The translations under genes and the position numbers were made by a program. Shown here piece after piece: positions 21,906-32,858 of a stretch of 64,000 nucleotides of DNA. Numbering within the stretch: position 1 is the first letter of the stretch; the number at the start of each line of letters is the position of its first letter. Under the pieces are notes generated by a model. That model had not been told where the DNA came from. It searched no databases and worked only from the letters and a program-made list of their open reading frames with translations. The DNA comes from Saprolegnia diclina VS20. Its lineage: Eukaryota; Oomycota; Saprolegniomycetes; Saprolegniales; Saprolegniaceae. The DNA lies in NCBI RefSeq assembly GCF_000281045.1, contig NW_008246071.1, positions 572,028 to 636,027 of the forward strand, written 5' to 3'.

Positions 21906-24077
21906 TCACCACACGACGCACTTGTGGGGTGGGTTCATGGGCGAGCCGACAGGACACTGGAACGTCTCGGCAAAGAGCGCCGAGTTCATGAGCGGGCCAT
22001 TCACGCGCCACTTGCCGGGCGAGTGTGGGTCGAGGCCGAGGAGGAGCTCTGCGTACGCATCCGACCGCTTCTCGCACCACGCCTGCGCAAAGGCCGTAAA
22101 GTACAACTTGGTCTCGTCGGTCGAGATCGGACCGGCTTGGGTGGCCGCATACGCCAAGTACGCGAGCTTGAGCCCGCCGTTGTCTGCAATGTTTTCGCCG
22201 AGCGTGAGGTGGCCATCGACAAATCCAATGCGCGTCGAGGCATCCAGCGACGTGACTTCAAACGCAGCGTACTGCGCCGCCAAGCAGTCGGCCTTGACAT
22301 CAAACGTCTTGCTCACGGAGGGCGACCACCACATGCGGAGGTTGCCGTTCCCGTCGTAGTTGCGGCCTTGGTCGTCAAAGCCGTGCGTGAGCTCGTGGCC
22401 CATGACCATGCCGATGCGTGCATAATTCGCAATCGACGGCATTTCATGCGCAGAGTAAAACGGCGCCTGAAGGATAGCGGCCGGAAACACCATCTTGTTG
22501 GCACTTGGGTCGTAGTACGCGTTGACGGTCGACGCCGAGAGGCCCCACGCCATCGGGTCCACGGGCGCCCCGATCGACGAGAGCGCAGTCGTCATCTCGT
22601 GCGCTTGGAGCTGCGCCATGTTGGCAAAGAAGCCGGTGCTGTTGAGCGGAAATGGCAGCGGCGGCGTGACGTCGGGGCCGCCCACGAGGTTGAAGATGTG
22701 ATGCAGCTTGCGAAGCCCTTCTTTGCGCGTCGCGTCGTCAAGCCACGGCTCGTTGGCGAGGACGTTGCCCATGGCCGCCTCGATTTCAGTGATGAGCGAC
22801 CGCGCAGCCAGTTTGGTGCTGTTATCCCAGACCCGCTCGAGGTAGTAGGACCCGAGGACCGCCCCCAAATGCGCTTCCGTGAGCCCGAGACAGTAGTTGG
22901 CCCGCGTCGAGGCGACGCCGAGGCCGCTGAGCGTCCCATGAAACTTGTGGCTTGCGGCGCGAAAGTGCTCGCCGAGCAGCGGGCTCTGGCTGTCGATCAA
23001 GCGGAAGCTTACATACTTGATGAGCGTGCTCAAGTCGACGTCGTCACTGGCCAAGAGCGCGGCCTGGGCTGCAAAGAACCCCGGCGTCGACACGACGATC
23101 GGCGCGTTGGAGTTTGCGAGCGTCTCGTAGACGCCCGCGCCGCGAAGGTACGCGGCAACGTGAGGCCATTTCACCTCGAGCTCTGCGAGCGAGAGCGCGT
23201 GGTACGTTGCCCACGGATCCCGGAGGTCGGCGTTGGCGATCGACATGGTCGCAAACGACGTCTCGAGCTTTAAGGGGCGGTGCGTGAACGCTGTGACGTT
23301 GTGCCGGGCAAACGCATCGACAGTCGCCAAGCTCGTGACGTACTCGACAAACAAGGCAGTGTACTTGGCGCGCTTGTGTGCGTCTAGATAGTAGTCTCGG
23401 CCTGGAAATGTAAGCCCGCCTTGCGAAAGCGAGAGCACGTTCGTGGTCGCGTTCTTCGGGTTGCCCAAAACCTCGAGGCTGAAGAAGGCGTCGACTCCCG
23501 ACGTGCGGAAGAGGTCGCCAGCGTACGCGAACACGTCGTCCTTGGTCGTGAGGGCCGCGACGTGCGATAGCTGGCGTGAGACGGCATCGACACCGGCATC
23601 GTCGACGTCGCCCACGGCAATGCACGACTGGTACAGCGGCCCGATCACCGGCGGGTTGGAGCGAACGATGGTCTCGATGAGCTTGGCGTTGGTGTCAGCG
23701 ACAACGCGAAACGACGTGTCGACCGCGTTGGCATTCGACGGGATCGTAGCGTTCTCGAGCCAGCCGCCGCACGCGTAGCGGTAAAAGTTGTGGCACGGGT
23801 CGATGGCCTCGTCGCGCATGGCCGCGGTCGCGGTGAAGAACGCGTCATAGCGCGAGTCGAGAGGCGGCTCGTCGACGGTGACGATGACGACGACAGTGTC
23901 GTTTTGCTCCTGGAGCGTGAGCACGCACCCGAGCGCCGCAAAGAGCGAGGCGACTGCGACAGCAAACGCCCAGCGCGCCCACGGGCGAGGGGCGCGACGC
24001 GACACCGTCGTCGGCTCGACTGCGCCGTACGCCGTGCGAAACGACATGGTGCCGAGCGGAATCGTGGTCGTCGACAT
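21906..24077 (-). CDS. M13 (neprilysin-like) zinc metallopeptidase, type II membrane protein
   Basis: Single-exon 723-residue ectopeptidase. There is a short basic cytosolic N-terminus, one membrane helix (WAFAVAVASLFAALGCVL), then the M13 ectodomain starting DPCHNFYRYACGGW. The active site is intact: HExxH in MGHELTHGFDDQ (residues ~560), the third zinc ligand and adjacent Asp in ENIADNGGLKLAY (~630), and the substrate-binding NAYYDPSANKMVFPA. The C-terminus NPPHKCVVW matches the family's terminal CxxW-type signature. Length is normal. It is transcribed convergently with the METTL21-like gene, whose stop lies 68 bp away. A 477-codon antisense frame is a shadow. Confidence 0.95.
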   Translation of the reverse strand: MSTTTIPLGTMSFRTAYGAVEPTTVSRRAPRPWARWAFAVAVASLFAALGCVLTLQEQNDTVVVIVTVDEPPLDSRYDAFFTATAAMRDEAIDPCHNFYRYACGGWLENATIPSNANAVDTSFRVVADTNAKLIETIVRSNPPVIGPLYQSCIAVGDVDDAGVDAVSRQLSHVAALTTKDDVFAYAGDLFRTSGVDAFFSLEVLGNPKNATTNVLSLSQGGLTFPGRDYYLDAHKRAKYTALFVEYVTSLATVDAFARHNVTAFTHRPLKLETSFATMSIANADLRDPWATYHALSLAELEVKWPHVAAYLRGAGVYETLANSNAPIVVSTPGFFAAQAALLASDDVDLSTLIKYVSFRLIDSQSPLLGEHFRAASHKFHGTLSGLGVASTRANYCLGLTEAHLGAVLGSYYLERVWDNSTKLAARSLITEIEAAMGNVLANEPWLDDATRKEGLRKLHHIFNLVGGPDVTPPLPFPLNSTGFFANMAQLQAHEMTTALSSIGAPVDPMAWGLSASTVNAYYDPSANKMVFPAAILQAPFYSAHEMPSIANYARIGMVMGHELTHGFDDQGRNYDGNGNLRMWWSPSVSKTFDVKADCLAAQYAAFEVTSLDASTRIGFVDGHLTLGENIADNGGLKLAYLAYAATQAGPISTDETKLYFTAFAQAWCEKRSDAYAELLLGLDPHSPGKWRVNGPLMNSALFAETFQCPVGSPMNPPHKCVVW

Positions 24078-24211
24078 GCGTGTGTGGCTGCTACTTGCAC
24101 TCTGGCGGTTCTCGCGTCGCTTGAGCTCTGTAACCGATGCCCATCAGCCGAAAGGGCGCCGACGCGTTCGCGCCACTCAAGTTGGTCGTTGCACGATCCT
24201 TCGCATTACTG

Positions 24212-24919
24212 TTACTCGAAATCGCTGTCCGAGAGGTCGTCCAGCGCCCAGTCGTCGCGGTCGCTGGCTTCTTCGAGAAACGCATGCTCTACAAACCGGC
24301 GCGTTTGAGTTGTCGAATCGAGGAAAGGCGCACCGCTGCAAGTGTCCCATTCGAGTGCGGTCGCCAGGATCTTCTTGCCGTATCCCTGCGCTGATCGGCG
24401 TGGCGGAAGCACCGCGACTTCAACCTGTGCTGGCGGCGTCGATGGCCGCGCGGCGAGCGTACCAATGTGGGACAATACGCACATCTGCGAGGCGGGCGAC
24501 AACACGATCGGGTTCCCACCAGAGAGCGCTTCGTCGGATGCTTGGGCAAGCATGAGCCCATCGAGCGTATCGTCCGACAAGGGCGGCTGACGATCGTAGC
24601 TGTCTTGGCCTTGGCTGCCATGTGGTGCGATGATAGCGTTCATGGGCGCAAGCTGTGTTGCATCGTCATCCGTGCTTATCATACCAGCAAAGAGGCTGCG
24701 CGGTTGGCCTGTCGTCATCATGTGTGGGGGCAGTGAGAAGATGGCATCGACGTCGTCGCCAAAGAAACATGGCGACTCGGCCTCCTCGGGCGACGACGAG
24801 GCCATGACCGTGCAGTCGCTGTCGTCGGCCGCAGTCGGGCTGCAGTCAAGCCGCGGCCGCTTGCGCTCAGGGCTCATGTAGCACTCGTCCATCCAAGTTG
24901 CGTTCTTTGAGATTTCCAC
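24212..24919 (-). CDS. Acidic Ser/Asp-rich protein of unknown function
   Basis: Single-exon 235-residue protein, MEISKNATWMDECYMSPERK to DDWALDDLSDSDFE. It is acidic and low in hydrophobic segments, with Ser-Pro sites (SPERK, SSPEEAESP) and a basic patch (LPPRRSAQGYGKKIL). This composition suggests a disordered nuclear regulator, but no domain was recognised. The start codon lies 61 bp from that of the divergent neighbour at 24981, with a TATA-like palindrome between. The frame is clean, with coding-like composition. Confidence 0.6.
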   Translation of the reverse strand: MEISKNATWMDECYMSPERKRPRLDCSPTAADDSDCTVMASSSPEEAESPCFFGDDVDAIFSLPPHMMTTGQPRSLFAGMISTDDDATQLAPMNAIIAPHGSQGQDSYDRQPPLSDDTLDGLMLAQASDEALSGGNPIVLSPASQMCVLSHIGTLAARPSTPPAQVEVAVLPPRRSAQGYGKKILATALEWDTCSGAPFLDSTTQTRRFVEHAFLEEASDRDDWALDDLSDSDFE

Positions 24920-24980
24920 CGCCGATCGTGGCAGTTACACGCACTTGGTATTTAAATAAAAAAAGTCAAAATTGCGCTGC
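24920..24980. promoter_or_regulatory. Compact divergent promoter with palindromic TATTTAAATA
   Basis: Only 61 bp separate the start codons of two divergent genes. The palindrome TATTTAAATA at 24949-24958 reads the same on both strands, 30 bp from the minus-strand ATG and 22 bp from the plus-strand ATG. It could act as a shared TATA-like element with extremely short 5' leaders. Function is inferred from position only. Confidence 0.4.
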
Positions 24981-26042
24981 ATGAGCCCCGAGTCGCGACC
25001 AAGCCGGCGGCAGCACGGCCGCGATGGCTTGGACGTGATCCAGAACCACGTTCGCATCTCGCTCGAGCGCGTGCATCGCGCGCGGTAGCTGCCTGCCTCT
25101 CGCCCAAGGTCTCAGGCTGGCATAGGCTCCAGGGCCCAAAGCCGCACCGGCCAAAAGCCCACGTGGAAGAGCCCGTGCAAGTCGCGGCGCTGGGCCAGTA
25201 TCTCGAGGCCAAGATGAAGGTCTCGGCGACGTCCCATGCAGAAACTGTGGCAGCAAGCCCGCGCCGCCACCTCCACGGTTCGGACAGCTCGTTTGGGGTA
25301 TACTTCCACGTACAACGTGTGTACGTCGACCCATATTGGCAACTAGCTCGAGTTCAAGCTGAGTCGCGTTCTGAAGCAGCGCAAGCGGCGCAGTGGCATG
25401 CACGTTGCCAAGCCAAACACTGACCAGCGCTCCAAGCTGGCCGCGATCAAGTCCCGGAACGGCGCCGCCGCGCAGGCCGTTGTCGCGCAGCACCGCGAGC
25501 GGGAATACAATGACAACCCGCTCGGTTTGAGCGAGAACGTGCTCTTCGCCTTTCGCGCTGGTGGCGATCCTCTCTCGTCGTTCGCACTCACCATTTCAGT
25601 GGTAGTTGCCCATGTGTGGCTTGCGCGGAAGCGGCGCAAGGACCGCGCGATGCGAGAGAACGTCACCAACAAGCTCATCTTGCATCAATCCCGCCCCAAG
25701 GAGCTGTCGCCAGCCGTCTTTGACATAATCAGCAAGAGCTTTGTGACGCCCGTGCCCGCGCTTCAGTTCTTTGACGCCGAAGCCGCCGACATGCCGCCGA
25801 TCCAGCCCCGCAACGTCATCCCGACCCGAAGCGGTCTCGTCCCAAGCTCCCCAAGCGCGACACCCATGCGTCCGACCAAGCCGTCGACGGCACCCGCAAC
25901 ACTCACGCCACGCGGCATTTGCTACACGATCGACAGCAGCGGGCACCGCCAGAGCAAGATGCAACACAACACCGACCTTGGCACACCGCGACGGTACTTT
26001 CGACCGAGCATCGCTATTGAGCCCGATGGGATGCGAGTGTAG
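24981..26042 (+). CDS. Basic protein of unknown function, three exons
   Basis: Exon 1 starts MSPESRPSRRQHGRDGLD. Intron 1 (about 25085-25122) leads to KAHVEEPVQVAALGQYLEAK, and intron 2 (about 25301-25349) joins SDSSFG to LEFKLSRVLKQRKRRSG. The rest reads through to DGMRV at 26042. There is one hydrophobic stretch (SSFALTISVVVAHVWLA) followed by basic residues (RKRRKDRAMRENV), and a Pro/Thr/Ser-rich tail with TPRGI and TPRRYF. It may be a single-pass membrane protein with a disordered tail. No family was recognised. The reading-frame change at each intron keeps the chain open, which supports the model. Confidence 0.6.
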
Positions 26043-26079
26043 ACCCCGACCACTCTACGCGTCCAAGCTCGCTACGTCC

Positions 26080-26808
26080 ATGGACGATGCGGTCATGCAT
26101 ACGCTCAACAAACGGTCGCGCTAACGTGACACCCTTGGATACCATACCGTTTTAGGCTCAAACTGCGCATGGCCGCCAAGAAGCAGCGCATCGTCGACAT
26201 CTCGGATGCGTTTGGGAGCAACCAAGACCACCTCAAGCTGAACCTCTCGGCCAAGCTCGGTGCGTACGCTTGTCGATGGCAGCCAACGCGTGGATGTAGC
26301 CATGCACTGGGCCGAGCGAGAACACTTGCATGCGTCCAAGCTCGAAGCGGCGTGCCTCAACGACACCAACTTGCCGTCGTTTCAAGTGAGTAAGGACCAG
26401 CACCTTGGTCGACTGCGCGTGCAGAAGGCGCGGCTGCTCGAGCTCTGCACCGTACGCTAACTGCGTCAAACGAGAAATCCTCAAGTCCTACGGTCGCAGA
26501 CGCTCAGTATCTTTGGCGCGATGCTGCGGGCCCACGAAGACGCCCGCCAAGAGATGACGCGGTCCGAGCTGCACGTGCTCTCGCTCTTTCGGATTGTGAT
26601 TGAAAACAACTGCGTCCTGACACCGGTTGTCATCCAGGGCATTGCGTCCCAGCTCTCGAGCGCGGACCTCGCCTGTCCCCGAGTCCAGGTAGCCTCGTCT
26701 CCTCCATCTCATACTGTCGCTAGCGTACTACGTTAGGCGCTCTTCTCCATCATTGCCAACCGCATGGGCCAAGACGCACTCGCCACGACAAGGACACGCG
26801 TGGGCTAA
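26080..26808 (+). CDS. Small helical protein of unknown function, five exons
   Basis: Assembled from short exons: MDDAVMHTLNKR | LKLRMAAKKQRIVDISDAFG | AMHWAEREHLHASKLEAAC | TLSIFGAMLRAHEDARQEMT | ALFSIIANRMG. Introns are mostly 30-50 nt. The product of about 185 residues is helical, with repeated E/K/A-rich segments and no membrane or catalytic motif. It begins 37 bp after the previous gene's stop, so a read-through or fused model cannot be excluded. Its stop at 26806-26808 is 20 bp from the convergent neighbour's stop. Confidence 0.55.
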
Positions 26809-26828
26809 TATCATCAAGTCGATTTTTG

Positions 26829-27778
26829 CTACTCAATGTGCGTTGTCTCGGCGGTCGGTGCCATCGGCCTCGCCAGCGGGACGTACGCCGCCCGCGACGT
26901 GTGGCAGCCGACATAGACGACAGCGACTACACTGGCAAATGCAGCGACGACGCTGGCGACGACCGCAGCCCAGATTGACACCGGCAAGTCGGTCGTCCAG
27001 AGCGCACTGTCCGTAGCGCGCTCGGTCGAGAGGATGTAGCCCTTGCACTTGGCGTTGTTGGTGTTGCGCGTCTGCAGCGTGTAGCTAGCCAAGGACCATT
27101 GGATCATACAGAGACGCGAGAGAGACCAAGCGCAGTACCACTTGGCGATGCTCTGCGACTGCACGTCGACGAGTTGGTCGCGCGCCTCGTCCCATTGCCC
27201 AACGCTGTGAAAGATGCCGCTCGAGAGGTTTGTGAGCGTGCCTTCTGTGATAAAGTGATACGTGGACTGCGGCTCGGTCCAGACGACGATGACGCGGCCG
27301 CTCTGGTGGCGTGTCTTGAGCGCCCGTGTCGCGCGGCACTCTTGTGTCGTGCACGTTGCGTCGTGGAAGCGCGGCCATGACGTGAGGTTGTACGCGCCGA
27401 CAAGCGGCGCCGTCGCGCTCACGTGGCGACAGCTCTCAAACCTACCATGTACAAGTGAGATCGTAGAGGACCGGTCGTGGCATACCGCGCACGCAGGCCA
27501 TCGGCCGAGACACACCGGGGCCGGGCGTGGCCAGCAGCGACGACGTGGTGGCCGAGACGGAGGTTGGCGCAGACAAAGCCGTCGGCGCAGAGACAGTCGG
27601 CATCGCAGAAGACGTCGTCCATTTGCACGCGGCCGTCAACGGTGCAAACGCTGCGATCGACCGACGCGCTGCCGCACGCGTACGACTTGTACTGGCACAC
27701 GTCGCAGGCTGTCGTCGTCGCTACCGTTGACGTCGGCAGAAGCAGACTACAGAGCGCAAGCAGCCGCAGACCGGCCAT
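26829..27778 (-). CDS. Secreted Cys-rich protein with C-terminal membrane anchor
   Basis: Begins with a signal peptide (MAGLRLLALCSLLLPTSTVA) followed by a Cys-rich domain (CDVCQYKSYACGSASVDRSVC, FCDADCLCADGFVC). One intron, about 27445-27490, joins DGLRAR to FESCRHVSAT. An ectodomain of about 170 residues with a further CTTQEC pair and N-glycosylation sequons follows, then a transmembrane helix (VSIWAAVVASVVAAFASVVAVV) and a short tail. It is a type I plasma-membrane or cell-surface protein. No named family was recognised; the EGF-like spacing of the first Cys cluster is suggestive only. It is convergent with the preceding gene. Confidence 0.7.
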
Positions 27779-28179
27779 GGGTCGGGTCGGAGGTGCAAGA
27801 CGCCGCATCTTTGAAACTGGCAGGCAATCTCGGAACAGATCCGCGAACCCACTTCGTTTTCGAGGCTTCTTCGACGAGCAAGGTTATGCGTTGGTGCCAT
27901 GCTCCGACGACCAACTCAACCACGGTGCTGCTGGCAACTTGAGACCGCATCGAGTTAGTTGGTTGACTCATCCTTCTAGTACATGTATTTCGTGCATGCA
28001 TCGGGACGATGGTGCACGCTCCATGGCACCAGCTCCGTTAGGACATAGAAGTGTTCCATTGCGGCAGATACGTGGTGTGTAGAAGGATCCAAGGTTATTT
28101 CCTCGCCCATCATCCCGCCAAAGAAGACGAAGTCGGCGTCGGTGGCTACAAGACTATGTTATATTACTTCGTCGTCGAT
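27779..28179. other. Intergenic, nothing recognised
   Basis: About 400 bp between the start of the Cys-rich protein gene and the 3' end of MBF1. Open frames here are antisense extensions without domains. Confidence 0.5.
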
Positions 28180-28629
28180 TTACTCCGACGTCGTGGGGCG
28201 CTTCTTCTTGGGGCCACGAGGTAACCGGCAGCCGAGCGCGCGCTCAATCTTGGAGATGATGGCCGGGTTCGGGATCGCGCGGCCCGACTCGTACTCGCCA
28301 ATGACCTGCGGCTTCTCGTTGATGGCGGTCGCGAGCGCCTTCTGCGTCATGCCCTTGTCGAGGCGCGCCTTCGAGAGCGCCTGCGAGAGCGACCGGTCGA
28401 CCGTGTCGTGCTTGAAGTTCTCCGTGTCTTCATCGAGCTTGCGCATGTTGCCAGCGGCGCCGTGGGCCGAGCGGTTGAGACCGTTCGTGTGCTTGACCTC
28501 GGTCGAGACGTTGCCGGCGCGGCGCGCGCGGTTGAGCGCGGCCTCCTTGGACTCGTTGCCGACGCGGCCACCGCTGCGGGCCTTGTTCCAGCCCTGGACC
28601 TCCCAATCTTGACCCTGCGCAAAGCTCAT
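28180..28629 (-). CDS. MBF1: Multiprotein bridging factor 1 (MBF1/EDF1)
   Basis: Transcriptional coactivator, also a sensor of collided ribosomes, about 149 residues as usual. The start at 28629 (MSFAQGQDWEVQGWNKARSG) reproduces the MBF1 N-terminus with the DW..V.WNK signature. The C-terminal Cro/C1-type HTH reads LSQALSKARLDKGMTQKALA, then INEKPQVIGEYESGRAIPNP. The terminal GPKKKRPTTSE is basic, as in other MBF1s. The gene is intronless. A longer upstream Met in frame is unlikely because that segment lacks conservation. Confidence is very high on family. Confidence 0.97.
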   Translation of the reverse strand: MSFAQGQDWEVQGWNKARSGGRVGNESKEAALNRARRAGNVSTEVKHTNGLNRSAHGAAGNMRKLDEDTENFKHDTVDRSLSQALSKARLDKGMTQKALATAINEKPQVIGEYESGRAIPNPAIISKIERALGCRLPRGPKKKRPTTSE

Positions 28630-29615
28630 CGTGTTCTTGTCTATCGATGGAAATTCGAAATGGTCGACTTCTGGCCGGTGGCTGTGGCGTCCGGATAACC
28701 CGGCGACGCTTCGAGTGATGGTCCCATTGGCTAAAATCGCACCGAAATTGGACGGAATTTTCCAGAAAATGAATTCTGGGGCCCGAATTCTTTCGACCGC
28801 CAGGCGCGCCCTGTCGCTTTGTACCTCGAGACATCCGCCACCTGCGTCGCAGGCAAGGTCGATTGCTCGCGGATGGTGGCTGTACTCGAGCCAAGCAACC
28901 GAGGAAAGGGACATGGCGACCGCGCCGTTTCGTCCAAGGGGCACACGTTCTGAGCTGGGATTGGTTCAAAACAGCGAATAGCTTGCCTGTCGAAGATTGC
29001 ATTTGAGCCAATCATGTGCCAGGAGTATGTATTTTTATAAATGGAATGCAATGCATACATTACACAAGGTTTCGTATATTATAGTAGAATGGATAAATAC
29101 ACGCAGTTTGGACGTGACTATGCACCAAGATCGTCCGACGCAAAATAAGCGACCCTTCTCCAGGAAGCCGCGCACGTCCTTCTCGCATCCTCATGGCATG
29201 CGCGAAGCACATCGTCATCCACATGCAGATGCGTGGGGCAACGGTGTGACATGCATTGCGGGCGTTGAAACGATCTAGTCCCTATAGTCCTTTACTACCT
29301 TGAACTTGGTAAACTGAGCTTAGTCCATCGTATATTCAAGTAGACAGCGTCCATATTCGAATGCAAACTCGTCCTCCCTCGATGATGCGACGTGAGATGA
29401 CGAATGAGCAAGTGTCGGTTCGCTCGTTTGGTGACATCTTTGTTGCCATTCATCCCTTGGATTGGCTGAAAAGGAAATCCTCCGAGCCAATCCACGTCGT
29501 TTGTTCGGCAGGCTTACAAACAGCAAGATCAAGATTGCGCAATACCCAAGATTTGGACAAAACGCCGGGACAAAATTCTTATTGCGCAAATCGGCGTCAA
29601 TCAGAACGGGATCCG
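28630..29615. other. Intergenic spacer between divergent MBF1 and carrier genes
   Basis: About 1 kb with no convincing gene. It includes an AT-rich patch near 29030-29100. GATTGG at 29460-29465 and CCAATC at 29487-29492 lie 124-156 bp upstream of the carrier start, and another CCAATC sits near 29011. Confidence 0.5.
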
Positions 29616-30778
29616 ATGGCCACTGAACGCAAGCCCGAGCGCGGCCTCTTGGCCAACATCGCGATCGCCGGCATGGCCACGTCGCTCGCCACGATTGGCT
29701 CCAACCCGATGGAGGTCGTCAAGACGCGCATGCAGCTCCAGGTACACCCATGCGACTGCAAGCATCGCCCTGATGATGTGCGCAGGGCGAGCTCGCCGCG
29801 ACGGGTGCGCCTGTCGTCTACCGCAACTCGTTCCACGCCTTCTACACGATTGCCAAAGTTGAAGGCGTCCGCGGCATCCAGCGTGGCCTCGTGGCTGGCA
29901 TGGCCTACCAGGTTTGACCCTTGGAATGATCCGTGTCTCATGGCAATGGCGATAGACCGTCATGAACGGCGTGCGTCTGGGCGGCTTTGAGCCGCTGCAA
30001 AAGATCTATGGTGCAACGGACCCGAACCACTACTCGTTCGTGCCACGCAACATGCTCGCGGGCGCGACGTCCGGGGCCCTTGGTGCGATGCTTGGCAGTC
30101 CGTTCTTCCTCGTCAAGGCCCGACTCCAAGCCCAAAGCAACGCCACGACCATCAACGCGCAGTACCACTACAAGGGCACGGTAAGCTTCCTCGCACAATG
30201 CCAGCGTACTCATGCCCATGGCCATTAGTTTGATGGGCTTCGGCAAATTGTGGCCAAGGACGGCGTGGCGGGTCTCTACCGCGGCATCAACGGCGCCATT
30301 CCGCGCGTGGCGGTACGACTTGAGCTCGTTTCGATGTAAAAAGCGATGTTGTTGCCCATAGGTTGGGTCGGCCGCGCAAATGTCGACGTATGCGTCGTCC
30401 AAGCACCTCGTGCTCTCGTCCGGGCTCCTCGAAGACGGCATTCTCGCCCATTTTGCCGGTGCGTATTGCATCGACTTGCGCTGTAGATCTGATATGTCTG
30501 GCTGTGCAGCGAGTCTTGTGACGGGCCTTGCGGTCACGACGGCCATGAACCCTTTCGACGTCGTCTCGACGCGCTTGTACAGCCAGAAAGTGGTGGACGG
30601 GAAAGGTGTGCTCTACGACGGCGTCGTCGACTGCTTCCGGAAAACCTTTGGCGCCGAGGGAGTCCGGGGCATGTTCAAGGGCTGGACCGCCCATTACCTC
30701 CGCCTCGGGCCGCACACCATCTTTACCTTTGTGTTTTGGGAGCAAGCCAAGAAATTGGCCACGAGCCTCGGCGTTTAG
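29616..30778 (+). CDS. Mitochondrial carrier, SLC25A34/35 (oxaloacetate-carrier) type, copy 1
   Basis: Six-helix inner-membrane carrier. All three family repeats have their signatures: [28 protein letters not shown] and [14 protein letters not shown]. The sequence [16 protein letters not shown] is characteristic of SLC25A34/35 and yeast OAC1, which move oxaloacetate, sulfate or related anions. Five short introns were read (after RMQLQ, AGMAYQ, YHYKGT, IPRVA and AHFA). The start [14 protein letters not shown] at 29616 follows two CCAAT motifs. The C-terminus is [10 protein letters not shown] paralogue lies on minus at 43228-44520. Transported substrate is inferred. Confidence 0.9.
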
Positions 30779-31015
30779 GAGTCGATTGTATCTACGTTCT
30801 TAGATAACAAATGTCATATTCGTCAGTGGCAATCGTGAGAGTGTACTGCCTCGATGCCCCTGTGCTGTCGTGCAATGCTGTGGTCGATACTAGAAGCGCC
30901 AAGGTGCACACAGTGAAAACGCATTTTAATCTCATAAAATCGTTGGTTATGGCGCGTTCGGCAAGTGCGGCATGCTAAAAAAAGGCATATTCTTAGTGAC
31001 CAAGCGAGACGCAGT

Positions 31016-32858
31016 ATGTTTCCAGTCGCACCGTTGCCGGTCGACAGCCCACGGCTTCCAGCAGCGACGCGAGCCTTCTCCGTGAAATGGAACAAGGTGT
31101 CGCTCGTGACGAGCTTGCTCATGCTGCTCAACATCGCCGCGATGGTGCGCTTGTTATGCTGCTCAACGAATATCTGATGTCATGCGTAGCCGATGAAGGC
31201 GTACTTTTCCGAGGAGTTTCCATGGCAGAGCGACGATGGTCCAGTGCCCGTCTTTGGCAACCTCGCGGCGGATGATCCTGCGTACCTCGCTTTGATGCAA
31301 ACCCTCTTCAACCGTGTGACGCTCGCCGGTCGACCTTCCTTCGTCTACAACGCCACGCTGCGCTGCGACATTTTCCGGGGTCGATTGGACCTGCGACACA
31401 AGCGCCCAGTGCCTCTCGACGACTGCGTGTCGTTCTACTATGGCACGCCGGGCTTGATGTTTTATGCGCCGTCGCTCTTGGACGCGCTGTGTCCGCTGGC
31501 CGCTACCGACCACCGCAACGCCACTTGGCCGGACGAAATGACGTGGCAGTCGCATGGCGGCTGCGAGGTGGTGATGCTTCTTGGAGTTCACTTATCCCAA
31601 GGCTGCCTCTGGCTTGACGTCGGCGACGATCTCAATAATGGCACCAGCCCTCCGACGCCCGGTGTCTTTACACTCACGTACGCGTTCCAACGCCCCAAGT
31701 ACTTCAAGTGGCTCTGGTTCAAGTTTGTGTACCGCCTTGGTTTGATCGCTTATGTCGTCTGGGTCACGTACGCCCGGTACTATGCGCACTGTGTGGCGTT
31801 GCGTGCAATTCTTGTCGCCAACGGCCACCGCGTCCCTCGCCCGAGTCCCGACTGGAGCTACGAGCTTCTGATTGGCGATCCGACCGCGCTTGTCCTCTCC
31901 GACCCAATCGTATGCACGCTGTTTTTTGTCGATATTTGGCTCAGCACAGGGGTTGCGGGCGTCGCCTTGTCCCGCGCAATGCAAGTCGAAGATTTCTACT
32001 ACACATTTCTGTCCTTACTGTATCTTTCGCGCATGGTGTGTACCATTTCGTCATGTACACAACGTCGTATTGTCTGGTGTTAGGTCTGGCTCGCCTACCT
32101 GGCCCTGTGCCTCCTTAGCAAAGTGCTCAAGCGGTACCACAAGGAGAACTATTTTCGCGAGCTCGACAAGACGCTCGTTGCGATTGGCATTTTCCTCAGT
32201 TTCATCCCATTCACGTACGTGCAAGCCAACACGCCGATGGTGCACGTGTACCTTTGGCTCTCTTGGCTCTTGCCCACCAAGGACCCAAGGACCCAAATCG
32301 ACGTCACCCTTGGCGGTGGGCTTTTCACACTGCTCATTGCAAACTTTCCCGTCATCTTTGGACTTGTCTCGCAGCGCTTTCGTACGCAATGTATCAACGA
32401 ATACGTTTGACGCGGAAATCGTAGCGCGACGGCACCACCGTGTGGCCACGCAGCGCACGCGGTTTGCGAGCCAAACGTTCAATGGCTTCAAGGCCCGAGT
32501 CATTTTGTACCTGGCGCGGTACTGTGCGCCCAAGCAGCGCAACGTTGTCGAGTCCGGCGGCTCGATTTACGCGGCGCTGGCTGCCGACGCCTGCTACAAG
32601 CAGTGTCCGACCATGGGTCTCCGCAGCGTCGACTGCTTCCTACTTTGCAAACGTCAGGGCATCCCGCGGCACATGATTCGACTCAGCCTCGCGTCAAGCC
32701 TCGACCGCAACCTCTTGAACCCAGCACTCGCGATCACCGAAGACACTGCGAAAGCTGGCACGACCGTCTTTGGCCACATCAACTCGGTGGCCCTTGGACC
32801 ACAATCGCGCACCTTTACGCTCCAGCGAGGCAGCGTCCAAAGCGCGTGGCTAGCGTAA
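31016..32858 (+). CDS. Multi-pass membrane protein of unknown function, copy B
   Basis: Paralogue of the gene at 10125-11971. The order is the same: an N-terminal helix (VSLVTSLLMLLNIAAM), an intron, then PMKAYFSEEFPW, a lumenal Cys-containing region (FYYGTPGLMFYAPSLLDALC), the helices LIAYVVWVTYARYY and GIFLSFIPFTYVQAN, and the soluble tail (ESGGSIYAALAADACYKQC, LRSVDCFLLCKR, LASSLDRNLLNPALAI). Introns follow IAAM, LYLSRM and SQRFR. The conserved C-terminal domain, richer in identity than the helices, is probably the functional part. It sits directly downstream of carrier copy 1. No family name was recognised. Confidence 0.82.

Noticed and set aside
21840-23273. 477-codon plus-strand frame opposite the M13 peptidase
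   Set aside because: It lies wholly within the M13 gene, has an Arg-rich shadow-type composition and no domain.
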